Shown here one piece after another: positions 25,001 to 33,405 of a stretch of 64,000 nt of DNA. The stretch's first letter is position 1, and each line of letters begins with the position of its first letter. The stretch covers positions 1,820,001-1,884,000 of the forward strand of contig NZ_JAUFQT010000001.1 of NCBI RefSeq assembly GCF_030409905.1, written 5' to 3'. The notes under the pieces are model-generated. The model had not been told where the DNA came from. It saw only the letters and a list, made by a program, of their open reading frames with translations, and did not search any database. This DNA is from Echinicola jeungdonensis (GTDB lineage Bacteria > Bacteroidota > Bacteroidia > Cytophagales > Cyclobacteriaceae). The position numbers and the translations under genes are program-made.

Positions 25001-26547
25001 GTGTGGGATTGATTTCTCCACCACCTCACCACGATATATATTCAATTGAGGATTTGGCCCAATTGATCTACGACCTTAAGAATGCCAACAGGGATGCCAG
25101 GATAAATGTGAAATTGGTTTCTCAAGCTGGTGTAGGTACTGTAGCAGCAGGTGTTGCCAAGGCCCAATCTGATGTGATTTTGATTTCCGGTGCTGATGGC
25201 GGTACAGGTGCCTCTCCATTGAGCTCCATCCGTCACGCAGGTCTTCCATGGGAGCTTGGTCTGGCAGAAGCCCATCAAACCCTTGTGAAGAACAACCTGA
25301 GAAGCAGAGTAACCCTTCAAACTGATGGTCAGGTAAGAACAGGTAAAGATTTGGCCATAGCAGCTCTTTTGGGAGCTGAAGAATGGGGTATTTCCACTGC
25401 AGCCTTGGTAGTAGAAGGTTGTATCATGATGAGAAAATGCCACCTGAACACTTGCCCCGTGGGAATTGCAACCCAAAATCCGGAATTGAGAAAACTCTTT
25501 ACCGGAGAACCTGAGCACGTAGTGAACTACTTCCGCTTCTTGGCAGAAGACCTTCGTGAGATCATGGCTTCCCTTGGTTTCAGAACCGTAAATGAAATGG
25601 TAGGACAAAGCAATGTGTTGAAGTCCACCGGTCACCTGAATCACTGGAAGTGGGATAAATTGGACTTAAGCCCAATTTTCCACATGGTAGAAGTACCTGA
25701 ACACGTTGGTATCTACAAACAAATCGATCAGGATTTCAAATTGAAGAAAGTGTTGGATAGAAAGCTGATCAAATCAGCCATGCCAGCCCTTGAGCAGGCC
25801 AACCCTGTGAAAGACAAATTTGAAATCAAAAATACAGACCGCTCGGTTGGAGCCATGCTATCCAATGAAATCTCCAAAATCTATGGTAGTCCAGGACTTC
25901 CTGATGACACCATACACTATAAATTCATTGGCTCTGCAGGACAAAGTTTCGGATTATTCTCCACAAAAGGGGTAACCTTTGAACTGGAAGGTGAAGCCAA
26001 TGATTACTTTGGAAAAGGACTATCTGGCGGACAGTTGGTAATCTACCCAAGCAGAAACGCCAATTTTGTCGCAGAAGAAAATATCATCATTGGTAACGTA
26101 GCATTCTACGGCGCCACTTCTGGACATGCCTTTATCAATGGTAAAGGCGGGGAAAGGTTCTGCGTAAGAAATTCTGGTGTAAAAGCTGTAGTAGAGGGTA
26201 TCGGAGACCATGGTTGTGAATACATGACCGGTGGCCAAGTGATTATCCTGGGAGAAATTGGTAGAAACTTCGCTGCGGGTATGAGTGGCGGTATCGCTTA
26301 TATCTTCAAGGAAAATGTGAAACACATCAACCAGGAAATGGTAGATTTGGATCCGTTGGACGAGGATGATTTTGCCATTGTGAAGAATGACATCCAACTT
26401 CACCTAAAATACACCAATAGTAATCTCGCCAAGTCATTCTTGGACAATTGGGAAACTGAAAAGGAAAAATTCATCAAAGTTATTCCTAGAGATTTCAAAG
26501 AAGTTTTAAGAAAAAGAGCGTTAGAAAAATCAAAAACATTAGTGTAA
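22057..26547 (+). CDS. gltB: Glutamate synthase large subunit
   Basis: 1496 residues. Domain order is a class II glutamine amidotransferase (catalytic C15 in HDSCGIG, so a 14-residue propeptide is probably removed), a central domain, an FMN-binding (beta/alpha)8 synthase domain with GEGGEDEVRF and a 3Fe-4S motif C-x5-C-x4-C (CIMMRKCHLNTCPVG), and a C-terminal beta-helix (GGQLVIYPSRNANF, GMSGGIAYIF). It transfers the glutamine amide to 2-oxoglutarate to give two glutamates in the cytoplasm. It is followed after 4 bp by gltD. Confidence 0.97.
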   Translation: MNEGLYHSQFEHDSCGIGAVVNVKGNKSHETISDALFMLSNMEHRGGRGSDPKTGDGAGILIQIPHDFLKEVTQRAGFDLPEEGSYGVGMTFFPRNKQLHKKSKNQLNKILEELDFELIGYREVPVDETVPGSGALEVMPNIEQLFVKHKDGLTGQALERKLFILRNYATKVINSTIPGVNRSFYFASFSGKTLIYKGQLKTDQVLAFYKDLQNNKITSALALVHSRFSTNTFPNWRLAQPFRYISHNGEINTIRGNLNKMRSKEALMKSELFTDDELDKMMPITNSTYSDSANLDSMVELLTLAGRPLPHVMMMLVPEAWQDNKLMDKNRKAFYKFHSTLVEPWDGPAALLFTDGKSLGATLDRNGLRPLRYFTTSDDRLILSSEAGALPIREATVTQKGRISPGKMILADLEKGKVMFDEEVKASVCDNKPYDSWVRKERIKLRLVPNPKSLSQPYNTQDIKLRQTIFGYTTEDIKTILAPMGDTAYEPLGSMGADTPPAVLSKQSQHISNYFKQLFAQVSNPPIDPIRERMVMSLFTKIGKGYNILEESPKHTRQIHISQPVLLNEDLEKIKGLESKGYRAKTLYAHFKADHKSGRMLEALNELCQNAVDAINEGYNVLIISDRDTYQGVAPIPSLLAVGAVHHHLVNEKLRTKAGLIAEAGDVRETHHFATLVGYGASAINPYLALESLVHLNEIGALSKKFEEQELFENYQTAIGKGLLKVLSKMGISTLQSYQSAQIFEAVGLGPEVIERCFKGTISRISGVSFDELAEEVLTRHNAAYQTDGPLLETGGVYQWKRRGEKHLFNPDTIHLLQKSTKNNDYKIYKQFAEKINDQTKDALTIRGLFEFKKRISIPIDEVEPAENIMKRFATGAMSFGSISHEAHTTLAIAMNRIGAKSNSGEGGEDEVRFERKENGDWERSAIKQVASGRFGVTSNYLTNAEEIQIKMAQGAKPGEGGQLPGHKVDDWIGKVRHSTPGVGLISPPPHHDIYSIEDLAQLIYDLKNANRDARINVKLVSQAGVGTVAAGVAKAQSDVILISGADGGTGASPLSSIRHAGLPWELGLAEAHQTLVKNNLRSRVTLQTDGQVRTGKDLAIAALLGAEEWGISTAALVVEGCIMMRKCHLNTCPVGIATQNPELRKLFTGEPEHVVNYFRFLAEDLREIMASLGFRTVNEMVGQSNVLKSTGHLNHWKWDKLDLSPIFHMVEVPEHVGIYKQIDQDFKLKKVLDRKLIKSAMPALEQANPVKDKFEIKNTDRSVGAMLSNEISKIYGSPGLPDDTIHYKFIGSAGQSFGLFSTKGVTFELEGEANDYFGKGLSGGQLVIYPSRNANFVAEENIIIGNVAFYGATSGHAFINGKGGERFCVRNSGVKAVVEGIGDHGCEYMTGGQVIILGEIGRNFAAGMSGGIAYIFKENVKHINQEMVDLDPLDEDDFAIVKNDIQLHLKYTNSNLAKSFLDNWETEKEKFIKVIPRDFKEVLRKRALEKSKTLV

Positions 26548-26551
26548 TAAG

Positions 26552-28036
26552 ATGGGAGAGAAAGAAGGATTCATAAAATATAAAAGAGAGTTAGAAAGTA
26601 GCCGTAATCCTAAAGACAGGATCAACGACTACAAAGAAATCCACCATCCGATTGCGCCTGAAACCTTAAATAATCAGGCAGCACGATGTATGGATTGTGG
26701 CATCCCATTTTGTCATCAGGGATGTCCTCTTGGAAATGTTATTCCTGAATTTAACGATGCGGTTTATCGTGAAGAATGGGAAGAAGCATTCAATATCTTA
26801 AGAGGTACTAACAACTTCCCTGAATTTACAGGCAGAATTTGCCCTGCTCCTTGCGAGGCAAGCTGCGTCCTGGGTATCAACAAAGACGCAGTTGCCATTG
26901 AATTGATCGAAAAGAATATAGCTGAAAAAGCATATGAACTAGGCATCGCCAAAACTAAAATTCCTGAAACCAGAACCGGCAAGAAAGTAGCCGTTATTGG
27001 TGCAGGGCCTGCTGGCTTGGCTGCAGCTGATCAACTTAACCAAGCTGGTCATGATGTGACCCTTTTCGAAAAAGATAAAAAAGTAGGTGGACTTCTAAGA
27101 TACGGTATCCCGGATTTCAAACTTGAAAAACATGTGATCGACCGTAGAGTAGAGTTCATGGAAAAAGAAGGAGTTACTTTGGCCACAGGAACTGAAATCG
27201 GTGTAGATATTACGGCAGAAAAAATCATGCTGGATTTTGATGCAGTTGTACTTTCTACAGGTGCTCAGGAACCACGTGATTTGAAGATCAATAACAGGGA
27301 TGCAAAAGGAGTTCATTTTGCCATGGAGTTTTTGGGAGAGCAAAACCGTGTCGTAAGTGGGGAAAGAAAGGGTGAAAATCCGATAAGCGCCAAAGGAAAG
27401 CATGTTATCGTAATCGGTGGTGGTGATACGGGTAGTGACTGTATTGGGACCTCCAACCGTCACGGAGCGGCCTCCATTACCCAATTGGAACTTTTGCCTA
27501 AACCACCCAAGCAGCGTACCAACCTTAATCCTTGGCCAGAATGGCCAATGACCATCAGAACTTCCAGTTCTCATGAAGAAGGTGCGGATAGGGTTTGGTC
27601 CGTGCTTACCAAAGAATTTACTAAAGATGAAAAAGGCAATGTAAACGGACTTACTTTGGTGGACATCGAATGGAAAGAGGAAAACGGAAGAATGCAGTTC
27701 TTTGAAATTGAAGGAACTGAAAGAACCGTTCCTTGTGACCTTGCTTTGCTAGCTATCGGTTATACCGGACCTAAACAAAACGGTCTATTGGAAGCATTCG
27801 GGGTAGAAGCTTATGATAACACCCTTCCTAAATCCAAGGAATACCAAAGCACCCAAAAAGGTGTATTCCTTGCAGGTGATATGAGAAGAGGGCAGTCATT
27901 GGTTGTTTGGGCCATCTCCGAAGGTCGTGAGTGTGCTGTAAAAGTGGATGAATACCTTAATGGAAAATCCTCCAGTCTTGCAAAAAGAGATCAGTCTTTC
28001 TACCGCAATGTAGAAGACGCCCAATTTTATCAATAA
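26552..28036 (+). CDS. gltD: Glutamate synthase small subunit
   Basis: A 494-residue NADPH-dependent flavoprotein partner of GltB. The N-terminal Fe-S domain has CMDCGIPFCHQGCPLGN and CPAPCEASCVLG. The FAD fold reads KVAVIGAGPAGLAAADQL and the NADPH fold VIVIGGGDTGSDC. A C-terminal FLAGDMRRGQSLVVWAISEG completes the FAD site. It is 4 bp from gltB and surely in one operon. Confidence 0.97.
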   Translation: MGEKEGFIKYKRELESSRNPKDRINDYKEIHHPIAPETLNNQAARCMDCGIPFCHQGCPLGNVIPEFNDAVYREEWEEAFNILRGTNNFPEFTGRICPAPCEASCVLGINKDAVAIELIEKNIAEKAYELGIAKTKIPETRTGKKVAVIGAGPAGLAAADQLNQAGHDVTLFEKDKKVGGLLRYGIPDFKLEKHVIDRRVEFMEKEGVTLATGTEIGVDITAEKIMLDFDAVVLSTGAQEPRDLKINNRDAKGVHFAMEFLGEQNRVVSGERKGENPISAKGKHVIVIGGGDTGSDCIGTSNRHGAASITQLELLPKPPKQRTNLNPWPEWPMTIRTSSSHEEGADRVWSVLTKEFTKDEKGNVNGLTLVDIEWKEENGRMQFFEIEGTERTVPCDLALLAIGYTGPKQNGLLEAFGVEAYDNTLPKSKEYQSTQKGVFLAGDMRRGQSLVVWAISEGRECAVKVDEYLNGKSSSLAKRDQSFYRNVEDAQFYQ

Positions 28037-28073
28037 TTCATAGAAGTATATTTGATAAGTTTGTTAATTCGAT

Positions 28074-28103
28074 AAAAAGTCTCCGCCTTTGCGGAGACTT
28101 TTT
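28074..28103 (+). terminator. Rho-independent terminator after gltBD
   Basis: Perfect 13-bp stem AAAAAGTCTCCGC / GCGGAGACTTTTT with a 4-nt loop, 37 bp after the gltD stop. Confidence 0.88.
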
Positions 28104-28246
28104 ATGTTTAGATCCACAAATTTTCTTGGGATAAAAAATAAAAATGTGGTCCAATTGAGCTAAATATCACCAATTAATCAAAAAGCTCAAGTCTCCTGAC
28201 TTTGACTTTCCTATCAGAAGTCTTCTGATTGCACTATACTTAACTT

Positions 28247-28283
28247 ATTTTTCATTTCTGATCAACGATCAGAAATGAAAAAT
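28247..28283. repeat. Perfect 17-bp inverted repeat with 3-nt loop
   Basis: The arms ATTTTTCATTTCTGATC and GATCAGAAATGAAAAAT pair perfectly around AAC. It ends 2 bp before the stop of the minus-strand glycosyltransferase gene, so it may act as its terminator. The stem is long and AT-rich, unlike the GC-rich terminators nearby. Confidence 0.7.
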
Positions 28284-28284
28284 C

Positions 28285-28887
28285 CTAGGGAATATTCAAA
28301 ATCCCCTTAAGTTCCCCTAAATCCTTATATTCATCAACATCGGCCAGTTTGGGTAGTTTATGTGCATTTAACTTTAAGCTTTTCACTTCCTGCATGGTTT
28401 TGGAATAAACCTGCGGGCTGCTCCAAGGCATATGCTCAAAAAGGGAAGGGTAGGGGTCTTTCAAACCCAAAAGATAATAACCACCATCCTTGGCAGGGCC
28501 AATTACCAAATCCTGAAAAGTCAATGCCTCAAAAGCCTCATCCAAAATATTGCCATTCAATTCCAGGCAATCTGAACCAATGATAGCCACTTTTTGATAG
28601 CCCTTTTTGAAAACATCTTCAAAAGCATTTTTCATTTTTTCTCCAAGGTCATTACCAGTCTGAAGGCCAGATTTATATCTTTCATTGTTTAGGAAAGAAG
28701 GATCCACCTTTTCCTGGAAATAAACAAAAATATCTACCGGGTATTTGGCCAAAATAGCATGGGTATGTTTCAATAGATACCGGTAAACTTCCACTGCTTT
28801 TTTATCTCCAATAACTGCACTCAATCGGGTTTTTACTTTTCCTTCCAATGGGGCTTTTTGGAAAACGATGATGGCATTGTCCTGCAT
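28285..28887 (-). CDS. TIGR04282-type glycosyltransferase (DUF2064)
   Basis: A 200-residue nucleotidyl/glycosyltransferase-A-fold protein. Key parts are the N-terminal IIVFQKAPLEGKVKTRL (a KxPxxGxVKTRL loop as in DUF2064/CofC-like proteins), VAIIGSDCLELNG (the D-C metal/nucleotide site) and GPAKDGGYYLLGLK. The TIGR04282 group is associated with arsenosugar biosynthesis clusters in some bacteria, but no arsenic genes are seen here. Actual substrate is unknown. Confidence 0.78.
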   Translation of the reverse strand: MQDNAIIVFQKAPLEGKVKTRLSAVIGDKKAVEVYRYLLKHTHAILAKYPVDIFVYFQEKVDPSFLNNERYKSGLQTGNDLGEKMKNAFEDVFKKGYQKVAIIGSDCLELNGNILDEAFEALTFQDLVIGPAKDGGYYLLGLKDPYPSLFEHMPWSSPQVYSKTMQEVKSLKLNAHKLPKLADVDEYKDLGELKGILNIP

Positions 28888-29011
28888 GGCAATAAATTTT
28901 TTTCAATATTAAAAAAATTGGATATAACTTTCTATGATTTACTAATAAGCAATTCATTTATGAATAACCGGGGTGAATGTAGGAACCATCAATTTCCAAT
29001 TTTCAAAACAT

Positions 29012-29040
29012 AAAAAGGAAGTTCAATGAACTTCCTTTTT
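29012..29040 (-). terminator. Terminator downstream of the Spy-like gene
   Basis: Perfect AAAAAGGAAGTTC / GAACTTCCTTTTT stem with a 3-nt loop, 60 bp after the stop of the Spy-like gene on the minus strand. Confidence 0.75.
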
Positions 29041-29099
29041 CCATGGCCAATGGGCCAACAATAAACCAACTATTAAAAAATCAAATGCATATTTCAGGT

Positions 29100-29549
29100 T
29101 TAACCGTCTGATTCACCTTCTTTTTTCTTTTCCTGATGCATCTTTTTCAATTTTTCCCTGTCTGGATTTCCTTTGGCATCTCTGTATTTTCGCCTTTTTT
29201 CCCACTCATCCTTTTTAATTTCTTCCCATTTGGCTTTTTGTTCAGGGGTTAAAATTTCTTCCAATTTTGCCTGATTTTCCTTGTGCTCAGCCTCCATTTT
29301 TTCCCGCATGGCTTTTCTTTTTTCCATCATTTCCTGATGCTGTTCCTTTCTTTTTTGTAAGCGGTCCAGGTGCAACTGATATACTTTTTGTTTTTGGTCC
29401 TCGCTTAATTCTAGTTTTTCAGCCATTTTGTCTGTAATTTTCTGGGCCATTTTTTCAGGGTTAAATTCCCTTTTGTGTTCCCCCCGCTGGGCTTGGGACT
29501 GAAAAACTATCACCAACATGAGGGCGGCGACTATCAATAGATTTTTCAT
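29100..29549 (-). CDS. Spy/CpxP-like periplasmic protein rich in Lys/Glu/Met
   Basis: 149 residues with a signal peptide (MKNLLIVAALMLVIVFQSQAQ). The body is almost wholly helical and charged, with two LTxxQ-type motifs (LELSEDQKQKV and ILTPEQKAKW) as in the Spy/CpxP periplasmic chaperones and many Bacteroidota relatives. A metal or stress sensing or chaperone role is inferred. The Met/His-rich segment (HQEMMEKRKAMREKMEAEH) could bind metal, but low complexity makes that uncertain. Confidence 0.72.
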   Translation of the reverse strand: MKNLLIVAALMLVIVFQSQAQRGEHKREFNPEKMAQKITDKMAEKLELSEDQKQKVYQLHLDRLQKRKEQHQEMMEKRKAMREKMEAEHKENQAKLEEILTPEQKAKWEEIKKDEWEKRRKYRDAKGNPDREKLKKMHQEKKKEGESDG

Positions 29550-29667
29550 GGTATTATGAGTTTGTTATAGCCTTTTGACCATTGATCCACCTAAAAGTTT
29601 AATCTCGATTTTAAAAAATGATGTTAATAATTCTTAAATCGTTTATGGAGTCTTTTCAATTCACCAT

Positions 29668-29703
29668 AAAAAAGGTGCTAGAGTCTCTTCCCTGCACCTT
29701 TTT
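29668..29703 (-). terminator. Terminator downstream of ndh
   Basis: AAAAAGGTGC / GCACCTTTTT arms with a 15-nt loop, 107 bp after the stop of the NADH dehydrogenase gene on the minus strand. Confidence 0.6.
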
Positions 29704-29809
29704 GATGATATAATATTTGAGAGTCCACATGTCAATACTTAATACCTCTCACATTGTGGTTTATTTTACTTAAATAACAACAAAACTGAAGTATTTGTAC
29801 TTCAATAAA

Positions 29810-31147
29810 TCATTCATTCTTATCCTCCACCAGGGCTTCTTTTTCTTTGGGTTTGACATATTTTGGTCTGATAAGCAACCTCAATGCGGGGTCAAAGGAT
29901 AGGTAATTCCAAGCCCAGTCCAGAAAGATGAAAATCCTGTTTTTTACTCCTACGATAGCCATAAGGTGAACAAAAAGCCAAGTAATCCAGGCAAAAAAAC
30001 CTTGAAATTTCCAGAAAGGGAGATCCACCACGGCCAGTTTCCGTCCAACCGTTGCCATAGACCCTAAATCTTTGTACTTGAAATCCTTTAAAGGCCTGTT
30101 ATCAGCCATTGCTTTCAAATTATAAGCCAGATTATCTGCTTGTTGGATGGCCACTTGGGCCACTTGGGGATGGCCATTAGGATAATCTTCGGTTTTTTGC
30201 ACACAAAGATCCCCAACCACAAAAATCCCATCTGAATGGATCAGCTGGTTGGTCTTATCTACTATCAATCTTCCATTTTTGATCATTTGTTCCTTATGGA
30301 GCCCTTCGATATGATTAGGTTTTACCCCTGCAGCCCAAAGTAAAGTTCTGGTTTTTAGACTTTTTTGATCTTTGATTTTTATGGTAAGACCATCATAATC
30401 TTCAACTACTGCATTGAGCCGGACTTCCACTCCTAATTTTTTAAGATATTCTATAGCTTTTTCACTCGACTCCTTTGACATCCCGACCAATAAATTACCG
30501 CTGGCTTCGGCCAGTACCACTTTCATATTTTTGAAATTAAGCTCAGGGTAATCTTTAGGAAGTACATTGTTTCTCAACTCGGCAATGGCACCTGCCAATT
30601 CGACTCCAGTAGGACCACCACCCACAATGACCACATTCATCATGGCCTTTCTGGTCTCGAGGTCTTCGGTATTAATTGCCCTTTCGTAATTTGCTATGAT
30701 TCTATTACGAATGTATAGTGCTTCTGAAACGGTTTTCATGGGTGTACCGTACTCCATGATATTTTTCATTCCAAAATAATTGGTGTCTGCCCCCAGGGCA
30801 AGTACCAGGTAATCATAATCTAAATACCCTGCATTGGTATAGATTCTTTTATTCTCCTGATCCACTTTTTCAGCTTCAGCCATTCTGAAAGTTACATTGG
30901 GGGTATGATGAAAAATTTTCCTAAGGGGAAATGAAATGGCACTAGGTTCCAGTGCAGCAGTAGCCACCTGATAGAACAAGGGTTGAAACTGGTGATAATT
31001 GTTTTTGTCCAACAAGACCACCTGATAGTCCGAGCCAATCAGTTTTCTTGCAAGTTTTAAACCTGCAAATCCACCGCCGAGAATGACTATCTTTTTGCGG
31101 TTGGAGACAGGTAAATTTGGGATGGGATGATTGAGGGAATTTTGCAT
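29810..31147 (-). CDS. ndh: Type II NADH:quinone oxidoreductase (NDH-2)
   Basis: A 445-residue single-subunit FAD enzyme that passes electrons from NADH to quinone without proton pumping. FAD-binding VILGGGFAGLKLARKL, NADH-binding VIVGGGPTGVELAGAIAEL, the AxxxExxxxFP-type quinone-site segment AALEPSAISFPLR and FVVGDLC are visible. The C-terminus is hydrophobic (FFAWITWLFVHLMAIVGV), fitting membrane association. Single gene, divergent from yebC. Confidence 0.88.
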   Translation of the reverse strand: MQNSLNHPIPNLPVSNRKKIVILGGGFAGLKLARKLIGSDYQVVLLDKNNYHQFQPLFYQVATAALEPSAISFPLRKIFHHTPNVTFRMAEAEKVDQENKRIYTNAGYLDYDYLVLALGADTNYFGMKNIMEYGTPMKTVSEALYIRNRIIANYERAINTEDLETRKAMMNVVIVGGGPTGVELAGAIAELRNNVLPKDYPELNFKNMKVVLAEASGNLLVGMSKESSEKAIEYLKKLGVEVRLNAVVEDYDGLTIKIKDQKSLKTRTLLWAAGVKPNHIEGLHKEQMIKNGRLIVDKTNQLIHSDGIFVVGDLCVQKTEDYPNGHPQVAQVAIQQADNLAYNLKAMADNRPLKDFKYKDLGSMATVGRKLAVVDLPFWKFQGFFAWITWLFVHLMAIVGVKNRIFIFLDWAWNYLSFDPALRLLIRPKYVKPKEKEALVEDKNE

Positions 31148-31305
31148 AAAGGGGAAATTACATTATTGTACAAATTAGGTGGGTAAATGTTGATTGACTT
31201 TACAAAGATAAAAAGCTCAATAGGGAAAATCACTTGTTTAGTAAGGAATGATGAGCCAATTCAAAAGATTTATTATTTTTACAGACCTGAAAAGTAAATA
31301 ACAAT

Positions 31306-32013
31306 ATGGGAAGAGCATTCGAGTTTAGAAAAGAACGAAAGTTTAAGCGCTGGAGTAAGATGTCCAAAGTTTTTACCCGCTTAGGCAAAGATATTGTCAT
31401 TGCAGTAAAAGCTGGAGGACCTGACCCGGATAACAACCCTAAGCTTCGGACGGTCATCCAAAATGCCAAGGGTGCCCAAATGCCCAAAGATCGGATCGAA
31501 TCCGCCATCAAAAGAGCCGTTAGCAAGGATCAAGGGGACTATGAAGAGGTAGTTTATGAAGGTTATGCTCCTCATGGTGTAGCCATCCTTGTGGAAGCAG
31601 CTACCGATAATATCAACCGTACAGTAGCCAATGTCCGTCACTATTTTACCAAAGGAGGGGGTTCATTGGGCACTTCCGGTTCTGTAAGTTTTATGTTTGA
31701 AAGGAAAGCAGTTTTTAGATTTCCAAAAGAAGAGCATGATATGGAGGAGCTGGAATTGGAATTGATTGATTATGGCTTGGAAGATATTGATGAAAATGAA
31801 GGGGAAATCTATATCTATACAGCTTTTGAGGATTTTGGAAACATGCAAAAGGCGTTGGAGGATAAGAATATAGAAATTACCAATGCGGAATTTCAACGTT
31901 TTCCAATGAACACGGTTGAACTTACCCCAGAACAGGAGGAGGAAGTCAACAAGATGATTGAAAGGATGGAGGAAGACGATGATGTCAACCAAGTTTTTCA
32001 CAATATGGCTTAA
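31306..32013 (+). CDS. yebC: YebC/PmpR/TACO1 family protein
   Basis: A 235-residue protein with the family signature start (MGRAFEFRKERKFKRWSKMS), PDPDNNPKLRTVIQNAK and MPKDRIESAIKRA, and the domain 3 GSLGTSGSVSFMF. The family includes DNA-binding regulators and a factor that relieves ribosome stalling at proline stretches. It is followed by a hairpin terminator. Confidence 0.94.
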   Translation: MGRAFEFRKERKFKRWSKMSKVFTRLGKDIVIAVKAGGPDPDNNPKLRTVIQNAKGAQMPKDRIESAIKRAVSKDQGDYEEVVYEGYAPHGVAILVEAATDNINRTVANVRHYFTKGGGSLGTSGSVSFMFERKAVFRFPKEEHDMEELELELIDYGLEDIDENEGEIYIYTAFEDFGNMQKALEDKNIEITNAEFQRFPMNTVELTPEQEEEVNKMIERMEEDDDVNQVFHNMA

Positions 32014-32023
32014 AATGTTTAAC

Positions 32024-32055
32024 AAACCTTTGGTCTATGACCAAAGGTTTTTTTA
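32024..32055 (+). terminator. Terminator after yebC
   Basis: AAACCTTTGGTC / GACCAAAGGTTT stem with a 3-nt loop followed by a T-run, 11 bp after the yebC stop. Confidence 0.85.
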
Positions 32056-32072
32056 TCTCTAATGCTTAAGCA

Positions 32073-32645
32073 ATGGCATTTCCTAAAAGAAAAAATATTC
32101 AAAAAAAAGATAGGCAAAAACTGGTTATTGTTGGGAGCAAAAATCCTGTAAAGATTCAATGCACAGATAATGGATTTCACCAAGCCTTCGAGGACCAGCA
32201 ATTTATTGTTCAGGGAATGAATGTGGATTCCCAGGTTAGTGATCAGCCCTTCGGGGATCAGGAAACTTTTCAAGGAGCATTTAATAGAGCCAAAAATGCC
32301 AAAAAAAGCTTTCCTGAGGCAGATTTTTGGGTGGGTATTGAAGGGGGAGTGGATGATTTTGAGGACCAAATGGTTGCTTATGCTTGGGTGGTAGTCCTTG
32401 ACCACAAAAACCAAATCGGCAAGTCTAAAACGGGCACCTTCTTTTTACCGGATATTATCAGTAAATTAATCAAAAACGGGCTTGAACCTGGAGCAGCAGA
32501 TGATAAGGTGTTTGATCGTGAAAATTCAAAAGAAGGAAATGGTGCAGTGGGAATTCTAACCCATGGCCATGTAAATCGTGTTGAATATTACCAACAGGCC
32601 ATATTGCTTGCTTTAATACCTTTTATGAATGGACATATTTATTAA
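32073..32645 (+). CDS. yjjX: Inosine/xanthosine triphosphatase-like (YjjX, DUF84)
   Basis: A 190-residue NTPase-fold protein. VIVGSKNPVKIQ and the central WVGIEGGVDDFEDQMVAYAW match YjjX/DUF84, which hydrolyses damaged purine NTPs such as XTP and ITP. The N-terminal MAFPKRKNIQKKDRQK is a basic extension ahead of the fold. It has its own start shortly after the yebC terminator. Confidence 0.85.
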   Translation: MAFPKRKNIQKKDRQKLVIVGSKNPVKIQCTDNGFHQAFEDQQFIVQGMNVDSQVSDQPFGDQETFQGAFNRAKNAKKSFPEADFWVGIEGGVDDFEDQMVAYAWVVVLDHKNQIGKSKTGTFFLPDIISKLIKNGLEPGAADDKVFDRENSKEGNGAVGILTHGHVNRVEYYQQAILLALIPFMNGHIY

Positions 32646-32740
32646 TTCAATCTATAGGGAATAGATTTTTTCAATTGGATTTTTAAATCCATAGATAATA
32701 CCTTTGAATCAATATTAGACAGTAAAAAAACAAAACGGAT

Positions 32741-33055
32741 ATGTTACAAGAATTAGAACAGGACAACCTGAAGGAGGTTATTGCAGAAAATGACAAAGTA
32801 GTGGTGCAATATGGAGCCAGTTGGTGTGGAAGCTGCCGAATAATGAAACCCAAGATGAAGCGGCTTTCTGGCAATTATGAAGGAGTAAAATTCTTTTATG
32901 TGGATGCCGAAAAATTCACCGAATCCCGAAAGTTGGCCGAAGTAAATAACTTGCCCACCTTTGCTGCTTTCAAAAACGGGGAACTTGTGAATCAAACTCA
33001 AACTAGTAAAGAAGAATCACTAAAAGCCTTGATAGATGAGATTGCCGATAATTAA
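32741..33055 (+). CDS. Thioredoxin-family protein
   Basis: 104 residues with the redox site YGASWCGSCRIMKP (CGSC instead of the standard CGPC), a cis-Pro in NNLPTFAAF and the strands FFYVDAEKF. It is cytoplasmic as no signal peptide is seen. The gene overlaps the following DUF6952 gene by 20 bp. The pair is common in Bacteroidota, often near peroxiredoxin genes, so a peroxide-defence role is plausible but unproven. Confidence 0.9.
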   Translation: MLQELEQDNLKEVIAENDKVVVQYGASWCGSCRIMKPKMKRLSGNYEGVKFFYVDAEKFTESRKLAEVNNLPTFAAFKNGELVNQTQTSKEESLKALIDEIADN

Positions 33056-33293
33056 ACATGTAGTAGGGTTCATTGAGGAAAACGATGAGGATTGGGTCAA
33101 TGAATCCATAGAACTTTTGGAATCCATGACCGAAATTGAATCCTTGAAGGATGAGGAAATTGAGGTGATGGGGGAATTGCTCTCCAACCTTTATGGATCC
33201 CTGGAAGTCAATAAAATGATAAAAGACGGAATGGATAAAAAAGAAGCCATGAATTCCTTTATGAAAAGGGTTATGGGGTCCATTGATAAGTAA
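33036..33293 (+). CDS. DUF6952 family protein
   Basis: An 85-residue acidic helical protein (MRLPIIKHVVGFIEENDEDW, a central ETMxE-type helix, and a MKRVMGSIDK end). It matches the small DUF6952 family that follows thioredoxin genes in Bacteroidota. The start ATG lies inside the thioredoxin gene, so translation is coupled. No catalytic residue is seen; it may bind the thioredoxin or a peroxiredoxin. Confidence 0.75.
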   Translation: MRLPIIKHVVGFIEENDEDWVNESIELLESMTEIESLKDEEIEVMGELLSNLYGSLEVNKMIKDGMDKKEAMNSFMKRVMGSIDK

Positions 33294-33294
33294 T

Positions 33295-33329
33295 AAAAAA
33301 ACCTCAGGTTATTTTCCTGAGGTTTTTTT
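33295..33329 (+). terminator. Terminator after the thioredoxin-DUF6952 pair
   Basis: AAAAAAACCTCAGG / CCTGAGGTTTTTTT stem with a 7-nt loop directly after the stop codon. Confidence 0.88.
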
Positions 33330-33405
33330 CAAAATTTTTGAAAGGTTTTCAGTCGACTTTCAACAGCCTAAGGAAACTCATGGTGATTTTTTTCATTAAT
33401 CAATC

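Noticed and set aside
24514..25644. Long minus-strand frames (172 and 200 codons) inside gltB
   Set aside because: They are antisense shadows of a highly conserved gene; the translations are His/Ser/Cys-rich with no family pattern.
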